Source of the DNA: Anaerolineae bacterium
GTDB lineage: Bacteria > Chloroflexota > Anaerolineae > JAFGEY01
Assembly (NCBI GenBank): GCA_016931365.1
Contig: JAFGEY010000075.1
Coordinates: 1 to 31,200 of the forward strand
DNA length: 31,200 bases
Reading direction: 5' to 3'
Below the pieces are notes generated by a model. That model had not been told where the DNA came from and ran no database searches. It saw nothing but the letters and a program-made list of their open reading frames with translations. The position numbers and the translations under genes were made by a program. Numbering within the stretch: position 1 is the stretch's first letter; each line of letters starts with the position of its first letter. Positions 8,235-15,744 of this stretch are shown here, in pieces.

Positions 8235-8304
8235 GTGAGGCGTCAAACGTCAGGATTAAAAATGCGAACCGGATCTCTCCAAGCCTGACGTTTGACGCTT
8301 GACG
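8235..8304 (+). repeat. heptamer-repeat hairpin between hisC and hisB
   Basis: Bases 8240-8254 and 8284-8298 are perfect 15-base inverted copies. Both arms are built from 7-bp units: gtgaggc, gtcaaac, gtcagga on the left, and cctgacg, tttgacg, cttgacg on the right. In the transcript this gives a strong stem with a 29-base loop. There is no T-run, so it is more likely an RNA processing or stability element, or a neutral repeat, than a terminator. Confidence 0.6.
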
Positions 8305-8333
8305 AAGGCGCTTGCGCCCGACGAGGTGTTTTG

Positions 8334-8921
8334 ATGAGAACCGCACACATCGAACGTAAAACTACCGAAACCCACGTCGTCGTCGATCTGAACCTCGACG
8401 GCGCGGGCCAATGGCAGATTTCGACCGGCGTGGGGTTTTTCGATCACATGCTCAGTTTCATCGCCGCGCACGGACTGGTTGATCTGACCATCCAGGCTGA
8501 GGGCGACCTGCACGTCGACGCGCATCATACTGCCGAGGACGTGGGTATCGCGTTGGGGCAGGCGTTCAAGGCTGCGTTGGGCGACCGCAAAGGGATCGCC
8601 CGCTATGGGCAGAGCCTGCTGCCGATGGACGAGGCGCTGGCCCTGATCGCGCTTGATTTTTCCAACCGGGGCATTTTTGTCGGCGATTTACGATTTTCGA
8701 CGCAGCAGATCGGCCAATTCGACACGGAACTGGCCGCCGAGTTCTTGCGCGCCTTTGCCCTCAACGCCGGACTGACCCTGCACGCGCGGCTGATCTGCGG
8801 TGAAAACACCCACCATCAGATCGAAGCGGTGTTCAAAGGGCTGGGGCGGGCGATCCGTCAGGCGGTTGCGATAGACGCGCAGCGGGCCGGCCAAGTGCCA
8901 TCGACCAAAGGAGTTCTTTAA
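8334..8921 (+). CDS. hisB: imidazoleglycerol-phosphate dehydratase
   Basis: This enzyme removes water from imidazole glycerol phosphate to give imidazole acetol phosphate, the step before HisC. The 195-residue length is typical of the monofunctional enzyme. The Mn-binding His/Glu clusters are all visible: GFFDHML near the N-terminus, [10 protein letters not shown] in the middle, and [10 protein letters not shown] towards the C-terminus. ATG 8334 is preferred over an upstream in-frame TTG at 8292 because the protein then begins with the usual RTAHIERKT segment and a GAGG lies a few bases ahead. No histidinol-phosphatase domain is fused to it. Confidence 0.92.
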   Translation: MRTAHIERKTTETHVVVDLNLDGAGQWQISTGVGFFDHMLSFIAAHGLVDLTIQAEGDLHVDAHHTAEDVGIALGQAFKAALGDRKGIARYGQSLLPMDEALALIALDFSNRGIFVGDLRFSTQQIGQFDTELAAEFLRAFALNAGLTLHARLICGENTHHQIEAVFKGLGRAIRQAVAIDAQRAGQVPSTKGVL

Positions 8922-8959
8922 GTATCTTCCTTATTTCCTTTTGAGTGAGAAAGACCGAT

Positions 8960-9607
8960 ATGAACATTGCGATCATTGATTATGGCATGGGCAACCTGCG
9001 CAACGTGCAGAAAGCATTGGAGCACATCGACGTGGCGGCGCAGATTTCGGCGCAGCCGGCCGACCTGGAGGCCGCCGACGGGTTGATTTTGCCCGGCGTC
9101 GGCGCGTTTGGCGATGCGATGGACAATCTGCGCGCCGCCGGGCTTATCGAGCCGATTCAGCGACACGTGCGCGATGGCAAGCCATTTCTGGGCATCTGCC
9201 TGGGGTTGCAACTGCTGTTCGAAGAGAGCGAAGAAATGGGCTACCATCAGGGATTGGGGCTGTTGCCGGGACGGGTGATCCGCTTTGCCGAACGGCTCAA
9301 GGTGCCGCACATCGGCTGGAACCAGCTTGAAATTTGCGAGTGCCTGGGGGGAGAAACGCAGGCGGCTCAAGACGTCTTGCTCGGCGGCATCGCCGATCGT
9401 AGTTATGCTTATTTTGTTCATTCGTATTACGCTGTACCGTCTGACCTCTCCTGCCTGCTGGCGACGACGCGCTATGGCGTCGAGTTTGCCTCGGTGGTGG
9501 GCATGGGCAATGTCTTTGGCGCGCAGCCGCACCCGGAAAAAAGCCAGGAGGTGGGGTTGAGGTTGTTGAAGAATTTTGCAGCCGTTGTCCAAAGTACACG
9601 GGGATGA
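8960..9607 (+). CDS. hisH: imidazole glycerol phosphate synthase, glutaminase subunit
   Basis: HisH releases ammonia from glutamine and passes it to HisF, its partner encoded two genes downstream. The 215-residue class I glutamine amidotransferase has the nucleophile C80 in FLGICLGLQLLF and the catalytic H191 and E193 in QPHPEKSQ. The start AIIDYGMGNLRNV is typical of the family. ATG 8960 is used instead of GTG 8945 because the family begins a few residues before IDYG. The ribosome site ahead of it is weak, consistent with translation coupled to the rest of the operon. Confidence 0.92.
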   Translation: MNIAIIDYGMGNLRNVQKALEHIDVAAQISAQPADLEAADGLILPGVGAFGDAMDNLRAAGLIEPIQRHVRDGKPFLGICLGLQLLFEESEEMGYHQGLGLLPGRVIRFAERLKVPHIGWNQLEICECLGGETQAAQDVLLGGIADRSYAYFVHSYYAVPSDLSCLLATTRYGVEFASVVGMGNVFGAQPHPEKSQEVGLRLLKNFAAVVQSTRG

Positions 9608-9622
9608 TGGGATGATTGAACA

Positions 9623-10390
9623 ATGATTATTTTTCCGGCAGTTGATTTACGACAGGGCAAATGTGTGCGTCTGACGCAGGGACGGCCCGACGCACAGACG
9701 GTATACAGTGACGATCCAGTGGTGATGTCACTGCGCTGGGAAGTAGCCGGGGCCAGTTGGCTGCACGTGGTCAACCTCGACGGCGCGTTTGCCGGCGCGT
9801 TGCGCGCTGGCGCGGAGCCGGGCGATTTGCCGATCAACGTGCAGGTTTTGCGCGATATGGTCAACGCGGCGACTGTTCCGGTGCAGTTTGGCGGCGGCGT
9901 GCGCTCGCTCGACGATATCCAATTTTTGCTCGACCTGGGGGTGCAACGCGTGATCCTGGGCACGGCAGCGATCCGCATTCCCGACCTGGTGTCGGCGGCG
10001 CTGGTCCGGTTTGGCGCTGAGCGGATCGTCGTCGGCGTCGACGCGCGTGATGGGCGAGTGGCAACCCTCGGCTGGCAGGAAACATCGGACGTAGACGCGG
10101 TCGATTTGGGACGTGAGATGCACCGGCGCGGTGTGCGGCGCATAATCTATACCGATATCGCCCGCGACGGGATGTTAACTGGGGTCAACGTGGCCTCGAC
10201 AGCGCAGCTGGCCCGCGCGACCGGCCTGCGGGTGATCGCCGCTGGCGGCGTGGCCTCCCTGGACGACATCCGCGCGCTCAAGGCGGCCGAGGCCGATGGG
10301 ATCGAAGGGGTGGTCGTCGGCAAGGCGCTGTACACAGGGGCCGTGAATTTGGCACAAGCAATCCAGATCTGTCAATTTGATCCAGGATGA
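9623..10390 (+). CDS. hisA: ProFAR isomerase (HisA)
   Basis: HisA isomerises ProFAR to PRFAR, the substrate of the HisH/HisF synthase. The 255-residue (beta/alpha)8 barrel keeps the N-terminal catalytic D8 in [14 protein letters not shown], the phosphate-binding loop QFGGGVRS, the VGVDARDG strand (D140) and [11 protein letters not shown]. It is about ten residues longer than usual because of an extra segment around [10 protein letters not shown] after strand 2. It starts 15 bases after hisH. It may also serve tryptophan synthesis, as PriA does in actinobacteria, but nothing here shows that. Confidence 0.92.
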   Translation: MIIFPAVDLRQGKCVRLTQGRPDAQTVYSDDPVVMSLRWEVAGASWLHVVNLDGAFAGALRAGAEPGDLPINVQVLRDMVNAATVPVQFGGGVRSLDDIQFLLDLGVQRVILGTAAIRIPDLVSAALVRFGAERIVVGVDARDGRVATLGWQETSDVDAVDLGREMHRRGVRRIIYTDIARDGMLTGVNVASTAQLARATGLRVIAAGGVASLDDIRALKAAEADGIEGVVVGKALYTGAVNLAQAIQICQFDPG

Positions 10391-10418
10391 AGCCAAACGT
10401 CCATCAAGTCCTGACCAG

Positions 10419-10466
10419 GACGGCTGACCACAGACCCCCGATATAGTCTGTCAGCGGTCGGCCGTC
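10419..10466 (+). repeat. imperfect heptamer-repeat hairpin between hisA and hisF
   Basis: The 147-base gap between hisA and hisF holds an imperfect inverted repeat, 10419-10435 against 10446-10466. It is composed of 7-bp units such as gtctgtc, agcggtc and ggccgtc. It is similar in design to the hairpin between hisC and hisB but with other unit sequences. Downstream of it the gap is AT-rich and holds the hisF ribosome site (AGGGAGA near 10523-10529). Confidence 0.45.
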
Positions 10467-10537
10467 GGAGGCCAAGAATTAAACATAAAAATCGCTAAAA
10501 ATAGCAACCAGAGTTAGATATCAGGGAGATTTGTCGA

Positions 10538-11302
10538 ATGTTAGCCAAACGGATTATTCCCTGCCTGGACGTGAAAGACGGGCGAGTGGTCAAGGGGGTG
10601 AATTTTCTCAACTTGCGCGACGCGGGCGACCCGGTCGAGCAAGCGCAGATCTACGATCAGGCGCGGGCAGATGAACTGGTCTTTTTGGACATCACCGCCA
10701 CGCACGAAAAGCGCGACACGGTGGCCAAGATGGTGCGCGCCGTCGCCGACTCGGTGTTCATCCCCCTTACGGTGGGCGGAGGCATCCGCACGGTGGACGA
10801 CATCCGTGAGATTTTGTGCGCCGGAGCCGACAAGGTTTCGATCAATAGCGCGGCGGTGCGCCGCCCGGAATTGCTCTCCGAGGGGGCAAAAAAATTCGGT
10901 ACGCAGTGCATCGTCGTCGCCATCGACGCCAAAAGGACGGACAATACGCCTTCCGGCTGGGAGGTTTTCGTCACCGGCGGGCGCACGCCCACCGGCATCG
11001 ATGTGCTCGAATGGGCCAAACAAGCCGAAGACCTCGGCGCGGGCGAGATTTTGCTGACCAGTATGGACTGCGACGGCACGCTCGATGGCTATGACCTGCG
11101 CCTGACCCGCGCCGTCGCCGACCGAGTGCGCGTGCCGGTGATCGCTTCCGGCGGAGCGGGCAAACTCGATCACTTTGTCGAAGTGCTGACCGATGGCGGA
11201 GCCGACGCGGCATTGGCAGCCAGCCTGTTCCACTATGGCACGCTGACCGTCGAGCAGGTCAAGAATTACGTCGCGGTGCACGGTATTCCGGTGAGGCAAT
11301 AG
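10538..11302 (+). CDS. hisF: imidazole glycerol phosphate synthase, cyclase subunit
   Basis: HisF uses ammonia from HisH to turn PRFAR into imidazole glycerol phosphate and AICAR, linking histidine and purine synthesis. The 254-residue barrel has both catalytic aspartates at their usual positions, D11 in [16 protein letters not shown] and D130 in VVAIDAKR. It also has the phosphate loops TVGGGIR and ASGGAG. The usual TSMDRDGT segment reads TSMDCDGT here, a mild substitution. ATG 10538 follows an AGGGAGA site. The gene is followed directly by what looks like a hisE remnant and then a terminator, so it is the last intact his gene of the run. Confidence 0.93.
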   Translation: MLAKRIIPCLDVKDGRVVKGVNFLNLRDAGDPVEQAQIYDQARADELVFLDITATHEKRDTVAKMVRAVADSVFIPLTVGGGIRTVDDIREILCAGADKVSINSAAVRRPELLSEGAKKFGTQCIVVAIDAKRTDNTPSGWEVFVTGGRTPTGIDVLEWAKQAEDLGAGEILLTSMDCDGTLDGYDLRLTRAVADRVRVPVIASGGAGKLDHFVEVLTDGGADAALAASLFHYGTLTVEQVKNYVAVHGIPVRQ

Positions 11303-11387
11303 ATGGGCGTTGTTGTGGGTGCTGCTCGCCGAGCGAGGTGTGCCCTGGCCGGCGGTTAAAGCCGAGTTGAAGAAGCGGCGAAAATAA
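11301..11387 (+). pseudogene. remnant of the hisE (phosphoribosyl-ATP pyrophosphatase) 3' end
   Basis: In a frame different from hisF, starting inside its stop codon, the sequence encodes LLWVLLAERGVPWPAVKAEL followed by KKRRK and TAA 11385-11387. This closely matches the last helix pair of HisE and the HisE half of HisIE (typically LLYHLLVLLAERG...V..EL..R). The frame has no start codon, and a stop lies at 11292-11294. In many bacteria hisI or hisIE follows hisF, so the position is what one would expect after a deletion that removed nearly the whole gene but kept its tail and terminator. It is short, so the identification is probable rather than certain. Confidence 0.55.
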
Positions 11388-11423
11388 AAATCTCGCGCAG
11401 GCACTCGTCCTACGCGAGATTTT
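11387..11423 (+). terminator. intrinsic terminator of the his gene run
   Basis: An 11-bp perfect stem (11387-11397 with 11413-11423, aaaatctcgcg and its complement) is followed by a run of T residues to 11426. Confidence 0.8.
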
Positions 11424-11540
11424 TTTGTTTATGCCTTCCGGATCCTTTTTCTGCCAAACATTTTCGCCGATTTGTCCTGATTGACCTTTTGTGATAACCT
11501 TGGGCCACTCTGTGCCGACCAATCCTGTATGGAGGGAGCG

Positions 11541-12476
11541 ATGAAACCTGAAATCGTTGTCGTGGGCAGCGTCAACAATGATATGACCATCCAGACCGAT
11601 CATCTGCCGGGGGTGGGCGAGACGGTGATCGGCGGGCAGTTTTTTGCCGCGCAGGGCGGCAAGGGCGCCAACCAGGCCGTCGCCGCGGCCCGCCTGGGCG
11701 CCAAAGTGACTTTTGTGGCACGTCTAGGGCGTGATGCGTTCGGCGAGGCGTCGTTCAAAGCCTATCAAGCCGAAGGGATGATCCTCGATCACCTGATCTG
11801 GGACGACCAGTCACCGACCGGCGTGGCGCTGATCCTGATCGACCGGGAAGGACGAAATTACATATCGGTGGCGTCCGGGGCCAATCTGCGCCTCTCGCCG
11901 CACGACGTCGAGCGCGCCGAAGCGGCTATCGCCGGGGCCGATGTGCTGCTGCTGCAACTTGAAGTGCCGCCCGCGGCCAGCATCAAGGCTGCCGAGATTG
12001 CCCGCCGGCACGGCGTGCGAGTGATCCTCAATCCTGCACCTGCCGCGCCGCTGCCCGACGAACTCTTGTCGCTGGTCGATTACCTGACGCCCAACGATAC
12101 CGAACTGGAAATGCTACTCTCGTCCCTGCCGCCCGAAAGCAAAACGGCAGATTTACCGAGCAATCGCATCAAGGCGCTGGTGGTGACACTGGGCAGCTCT
12201 GGAGCGCAGATCATCGAGGGCGGGCAGCGGCGTACGGTCCCGGCCTTTGTAGTCGATGCCGTGGATACGACCGCCGCCGGCGATGCCTTTAACGCCGGGC
12301 TGGCGATGGCCCTGGCGCGCGGGCTGGCATTGGATGAAGCCGTGCGCTATGCCAATGCCGTCAGTGCGCTGTCGGTGACGCGCCTCGGCGCGCAGACCTC
12401 GCTACCCTATGCCGCCGAGGTAGACTCGTTTCTAGATCGACAAGAACGCATTTCCAATTTCGCGCAAGCTTGCTGA
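11541..12476 (+). CDS. rbsK: ribokinase (PfkB family sugar kinase)
   Basis: The enzyme phosphorylates D-ribose with ATP to ribose 5-phosphate. The 311-residue protein has both PfkB signatures: the N-terminal GGKGANQAVAAARLG region that binds the sugar, and the C-terminal DTTAAGDAFNAGLA with the catalytic base aspartate and anion hole. The segments ILNPAPAAPLP and TPNDTELE are typical of ribokinase itself rather than other PfkB kinases. ATG 11541 follows GGAGGGA at 11531-11537; an in-frame upstream extension to 11481 has no ribosome site. No ribose transporter lies next to it, so it may salvage ribose from nucleosides. It is separated from the his genes by their terminator. Confidence 0.85.
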   Translation: MKPEIVVVGSVNNDMTIQTDHLPGVGETVIGGQFFAAQGGKGANQAVAAARLGAKVTFVARLGRDAFGEASFKAYQAEGMILDHLIWDDQSPTGVALILIDREGRNYISVASGANLRLSPHDVERAEAAIAGADVLLLQLEVPPAASIKAAEIARRHGVRVILNPAPAAPLPDELLSLVDYLTPNDTELEMLLSSLPPESKTADLPSNRIKALVVTLGSSGAQIIEGGQRRTVPAFVVDAVDTTAAGDAFNAGLAMALARGLALDEAVRYANAVSALSVTRLGAQTSLPYAAEVDSFLDRQERISNFAQAC

Positions 12477-12487
12477 AACTTTGTAAC

Positions 12488-12559
12488 GGCCTTACACGTA
12501 ATGGTATTACGAGGTAAGGGCCTATCCCAAGATCGCTGCACAAAAAACAACGATCTTGG
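12488..12559 (+). other. two hairpins after the ribokinase gene
   Basis: The 167-base gap after the ribokinase contains a compound stem at 12488-12522 (ggccttac, cgtaat pairing with attacg, gtaa and ggcc) and a second stem at 12527-12535 with 12551-12559 (ccaagatcg). Neither has a T-run, so a role as terminator is possible but not shown. A third small stem, tcccga with tcggga, lies at about 12583-12599, just before the next gene's ribosome site. Confidence 0.4.
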
Positions 12560-12643
12560 CAAGCGGCCAAGCCCTGTTCAGTCCCGATCGGTTCGGGATA
12601 GCAAGTGCGCCAAAAATCTATTTCTGTTAGGAGGTCAAAAACC

Positions 12644-13015
12644 ATGAGCGAAGAAAAAGTCGAATTCAAGGACATCGAGGTCGAAGTCGAAGAAGCTGCC
12701 GAGGAGCAGCCCAAGAAAAAGACAACCAGCGACAGCGTGAGCAAGGCGATCAACAGCTTTATGGAAACGCTCGAATCCGCGCTCAGTGGGCGCGGCAACG
12801 CGGTGATGGTGCGCGTCAACGACGAGGCCCTGGCCAAACTGGACATGCTCGTCGCTGCTGGCATCTGCAAGAGCCGCTCCGAAAGCGCCGCGTTCTTGCT
12901 CCAGCGCGGCATCGAAAGCAGCGCCAAGCTGTTCGACCGCATCGAATCGGTGACCAGCAAGATATCCAAACTTCAGGAAGACCTGCTGTCCTCAGTGCAA
13001 GAGATCGACAAGTAG
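12644..13015 (+). CDS. small ribbon-helix-helix-like protein
   Basis: The 123-residue protein has a strongly acidic N-terminal third (residues 1-25, rich in Glu) and a Lys patch KKK. At residues 51-95 a segment fits the ribbon-helix-helix pattern: a beta strand NAVMVRVNDEAL, a first helix, a turn at KSRSE, and a second helix AAFLLQRGIE. The C-terminus is a probable coiled coil (KLFDRIESVTSKISKLQEDL). Ribbon-helix-helix proteins usually bind DNA as dimers through the strand. The acidic tail is unusual for a classic antitoxin, and no toxin gene is adjacent. The start is certain: a TAGGAGGT site ends eight bases before ATG. It converges with the SpoIID gene at a shared terminator. Confidence 0.6.
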   Translation: MSEEKVEFKDIEVEVEEAAEEQPKKKTTSDSVSKAINSFMETLESALSGRGNAVMVRVNDEALAKLDMLVAAGICKSRSESAAFLLQRGIESSAKLFDRIESVTSKISKLQEDLLSSVQEIDK

Positions 13016-13037
13016 CGTATCTCTGCAATCCATTGTG

Positions 13038-13074
13038 AAAGAAACCGGGTTTTGCCCAAAAACCCGGTTTCTTT
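13038..13074 (+). terminator. bidirectional terminator formed by an AGAAACC-type palindrome
   Basis: A perfect 15-bp stem (13038-13052 with 13060-13074) with loop ttgccca is followed by T residues to 13079 on the plus strand and preceded by AAAG. It lies between two convergent genes and probably ends both. Its core matches the palindromes at 6989-7036 and 27951-27989. Confidence 0.8.
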
Positions 13075-13077
13075 TTT

Positions 13078-15744
13078 TTATGGCGCTTGTCTGAGCACCA
13101 CCGGCAGATAGGTTCGCCACGTCCAGGCACGATAGACCGGACTTTCGCCCCGGCTGGGGGCCAGCGCCGCGTCCTCGATCGCAAACTGGATGCGCCGTTG
13201 AAGCGGATCGCCGTCGCCAAACGGAATTCCTCCCGCCGTCACCGTCTCCCACCCCTGCGATCCGTTCACCCCGCTGCACGTCGCCGGCAGCCATCCGCTC
13301 CACGCAATGCCCTCATTGTCAGAATATTGGTAAACAGCGCTAAACACGTTCAATCCGGCGATCAGGTCGCGCATCTGGAGGGTGCAGGTCGACTCGGTGC
13401 AGTCCAGCGAGCGCCACCCTTCCGGCGGACTGTTATCGACCAGGGTGACGGTCAGCGGCGCGTCGGCAGAGAGGTTGCCGGCCCGGTCGGCGAATTTGGC
13501 CGTCAGCGTGATCACACCCTCGCGCGCGGGCAAGGTCCATTGAGGCGGCGCGGCGGCCGGATAGCTGAACACGCGCACGTGGTCGAGCCACAGGCCTGCG
13601 CCTTCGGCAGACACGTCGGTGCGAAATTCGAGCTCGGTGCCACCCTGCCAGACCACGAAATCCACAGCGATTTCCTGATACACATCACCGGCCCGAAAAT
13701 CGACGCCGCGCAGGTAGCGGATGCCCAGCAAGTCCTGCCCGCCGTTCGTAGCCACGTCCAGTTTGGCCCATTCGACCGTGCCGGTCAGCGCCGGGGCGGG
13801 CAGCTTGAGCCGGAACAGCGCGCGGTACTGCCCCGCCGGCAGGATGGGCGTGTATGGGCCATAGAGCACGCCCGTTTGTCCTGCGCCCACAAACCACGCG
13901 CTGCCATCGCCGGCGGCGGGGTCGCTCACCGGCGCCCCGCCGAGGCGAGTGAGCGCCGTGTCCTCCCACAACCAGCGCTCATCGCTCACCATCGCTCCGG
14001 CGGGGCCGCTGCCGGGCGCAGGATCGACAATCGACGCGCCGGCAAAAGTGAGGGTGAGCGTGTTCACCGTCTGGCTGGACGGGGTGACCGTGCCCGTCGG
14101 TGGCAGGCGATCCAGCCCGAACAGGCGCTCTGTTTCCGTCATTGTCTGGACGCCGTCTGAGACGGTCAATTGCACGCCGATCGATGGCGTCGCGGTGTCG
14201 CCCAACGCGCCCACCGGCCAGACCAGCCCCCAGCCGTCCGCGCCATTGGCGTCGACGAACAGAGTCGTCCAGATGTCGGCGACGCGCGCGGAAAAGGTCA
14301 CCGTCAGCGGTGCAGCGCCGGCGGCGTTAGCTTGAAGCCAGGCATAGGGCGACGTGACCCAAAAATTGTGCCAGGGGCGCAACAGGCTGCCTAGCGGCGG
14401 CGACGCGCCGGCTCCCTCAACCGCTGCCCCGCTGTAATAGTGACCCAGGATTTGCCCATACGTCCAGCCGTGTTCGCTTGCCCAGCGCTGCGCGCCCTCT
14501 TGCGACAGTCCCCAACTGTGACCGCGCCGCACTTGGCCGAAACTGACCGGGTCGTCGATCGGGCGCAGGTAGGGCGCAGCGGCCAGATTTAACTCTTGCT
14601 TATAGTTGGTCGGCGAGCCGGTCTCGGCGCAGAAAAAGGCATAAATCACAGCGTTGTTGTACGCTAGATACTGTTCCTCCGTTTCCTGCACCGCCTGATC
14701 GGTGCGCGAGTGGGTGCTGTCGCACATCACCTGATCGGACGTCCAATCGCTGACGTCGTAGGTCCAATCGATGCGGTCAATCTTTCTGCGCCAGGCATAG
14801 GTGCGCGCGGCGATGGCCTGGGCTTTCAGCGCTTCGATATGCCAGTTCGCGGGAACCTCGTGCGGCACCACCCGCCGGACGTACTCTTCAAAGGGGATCA
14901 GGTCGATCTGGCCGACGGGAACACTGCGGCAGGTGTTGCGCGCGTCGTGCAGCACGCGGATGAAGGCCGGGGCGGCAAGGCCGGAGGCGGTCAGGTTAGA
15001 TGGTGCGAACGTTGCGCGTTCGTTGGTGGTTGGGTGGTTTGGTTGTTGGGTAGTTTGCGAGTAGGCAGTGACGAATGCAGCAGAGGGATTGTGGTCGGGA
15101 TCGACGATCCACACGTCGCCGGATACGACCAGAGCGAGCAATGTACCATCAAGCGACCAGACGGGCGAATGCTCGTCGAGCGGGGTCTGGGCCAGCGGGC
15201 GCAGGCTGCCGCCATCGGCGTCGATCAGCCACACATCGCCGGGCGATGCGCTGCCGGTGGCATAGCGGGTCAAAGCCACCCGCGCGCCGTCGGGCGAGAG
15301 CGCGGGCGGGTCAAAATGCTCCAGATCGCCGCGCAAGAGCAGCGTCGATTCACCCGTTTCGGGATTTCGCAGCCACAGTTCCCGCGACGGCCCGCCGGGA
15401 TCGACCAGGTAGGCCAGCGCCGGCGCTTGAGCGCCGGCGGCGAGGGCGTCTTGGGCAACCTGCCGCGCCTGGTCGGGATGGGCGAGCGGGACGGCCCACA
15501 GGCTGAACGTTTGCCGGTTGTCGATCACTGTGCCGGGACGCTGCACCAGCACCGTGTGCGCGTCGAGCCAGGCCGCCGGCGTAGAGTGGCCGTCAAAGGT
15601 GATCCGGCGGGGGAGATCGGTGGACTGCCCCAGCGCGCGCGGTGTGCACCACGAGACCAGCAACCCGGTCAGCGCCAACAAAGCAAGCAGAGCGCAAACG
15701 GACAAGGCCCACAGCGATTTCGCGCGCTTGGTCTGCCCTATCAT
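13078..15744 (-). CDS. secreted SpoIID/LytB-domain protein with TolB-like propeller
   Basis: This 888-residue protein starts with a membrane-spanning or signal segment (about 11-32). Residues 45-220 look like TolB/WD40 propeller blades (ALSPDGARVALTR, DVWLIDADGG). Residues about 278-440 form a SpoIID domain: IPFEEYVRRVVPHEVPANW with candidate catalytic E296, LKAQAIAARTYAW, then RRGHSWGLSQEGAQRWA and the HYYSGA end. SpoIID-type enzymes are lytic transglycosylases that trim peptidoglycan. The rest is Ig-like beta repeats. The last residues, WRTYLPVVLRQAP, resemble a C-terminal motif I recall on exported Chloroflexota proteins. An 8-bp repeat array encodes residues about 228-250 between propeller and enzyme domain. 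Its ATG overlaps the uvrC stop by four bases. Confidence 0.75.
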   Translation of the reverse strand: MIGQTKRAKSLWALSVCALLALLALTGLLVSWCTPRALGQSTDLPRRITFDGHSTPAAWLDAHTVLVQRPGTVIDNRQTFSLWAVPLAHPDQARQVAQDALAAGAQAPALAYLVDPGGPSRELWLRNPETGESTLLLRGDLEHFDPPALSPDGARVALTRYATGSASPGDVWLIDADGGSLRPLAQTPLDEHSPVWSLDGTLLALVVSGDVWIVDPDHNPSAAFVTAYSQTTQQPNHPTTNERATFAPSNLTASGLAAPAFIRVLHDARNTCRSVPVGQIDLIPFEEYVRRVVPHEVPANWHIEALKAQAIAARTYAWRRKIDRIDWTYDVSDWTSDQVMCDSTHSRTDQAVQETEEQYLAYNNAVIYAFFCAETGSPTNYKQELNLAAAPYLRPIDDPVSFGQVRRGHSWGLSQEGAQRWASEHGWTYGQILGHYYSGAAVEGAGASPPLGSLLRPWHNFWVTSPYAWLQANAAGAAPLTVTFSARVADIWTTLFVDANGADGWGLVWPVGALGDTATPSIGVQLTVSDGVQTMTETERLFGLDRLPPTGTVTPSSQTVNTLTLTFAGASIVDPAPGSGPAGAMVSDERWLWEDTALTRLGGAPVSDPAAGDGSAWFVGAGQTGVLYGPYTPILPAGQYRALFRLKLPAPALTGTVEWAKLDVATNGGQDLLGIRYLRGVDFRAGDVYQEIAVDFVVWQGGTELEFRTDVSAEGAGLWLDHVRVFSYPAAAPPQWTLPAREGVITLTAKFADRAGNLSADAPLTVTLVDNSPPEGWRSLDCTESTCTLQMRDLIAGLNVFSAVYQYSDNEGIAWSGWLPATCSGVNGSQGWETVTAGGIPFGDGDPLQRRIQFAIEDAALAPSRGESPVYRAWTWRTYLPVVLRQAP
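15003..15059 (-). repeat. degenerate octamer array inside the SpoIID gene
   Basis: On the plus strand the stretch reads as imperfect 8-bp units such as gttgggtg, gtttggtt and gttgggta. On the coding strand it gives a Gln/Pro/Asn/Thr-rich linker (SQTTQQPNHPTT). The same octamer appears in a cleaner array at 28643-28687 in a glycosyltransferase gene. Confidence 0.6.
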
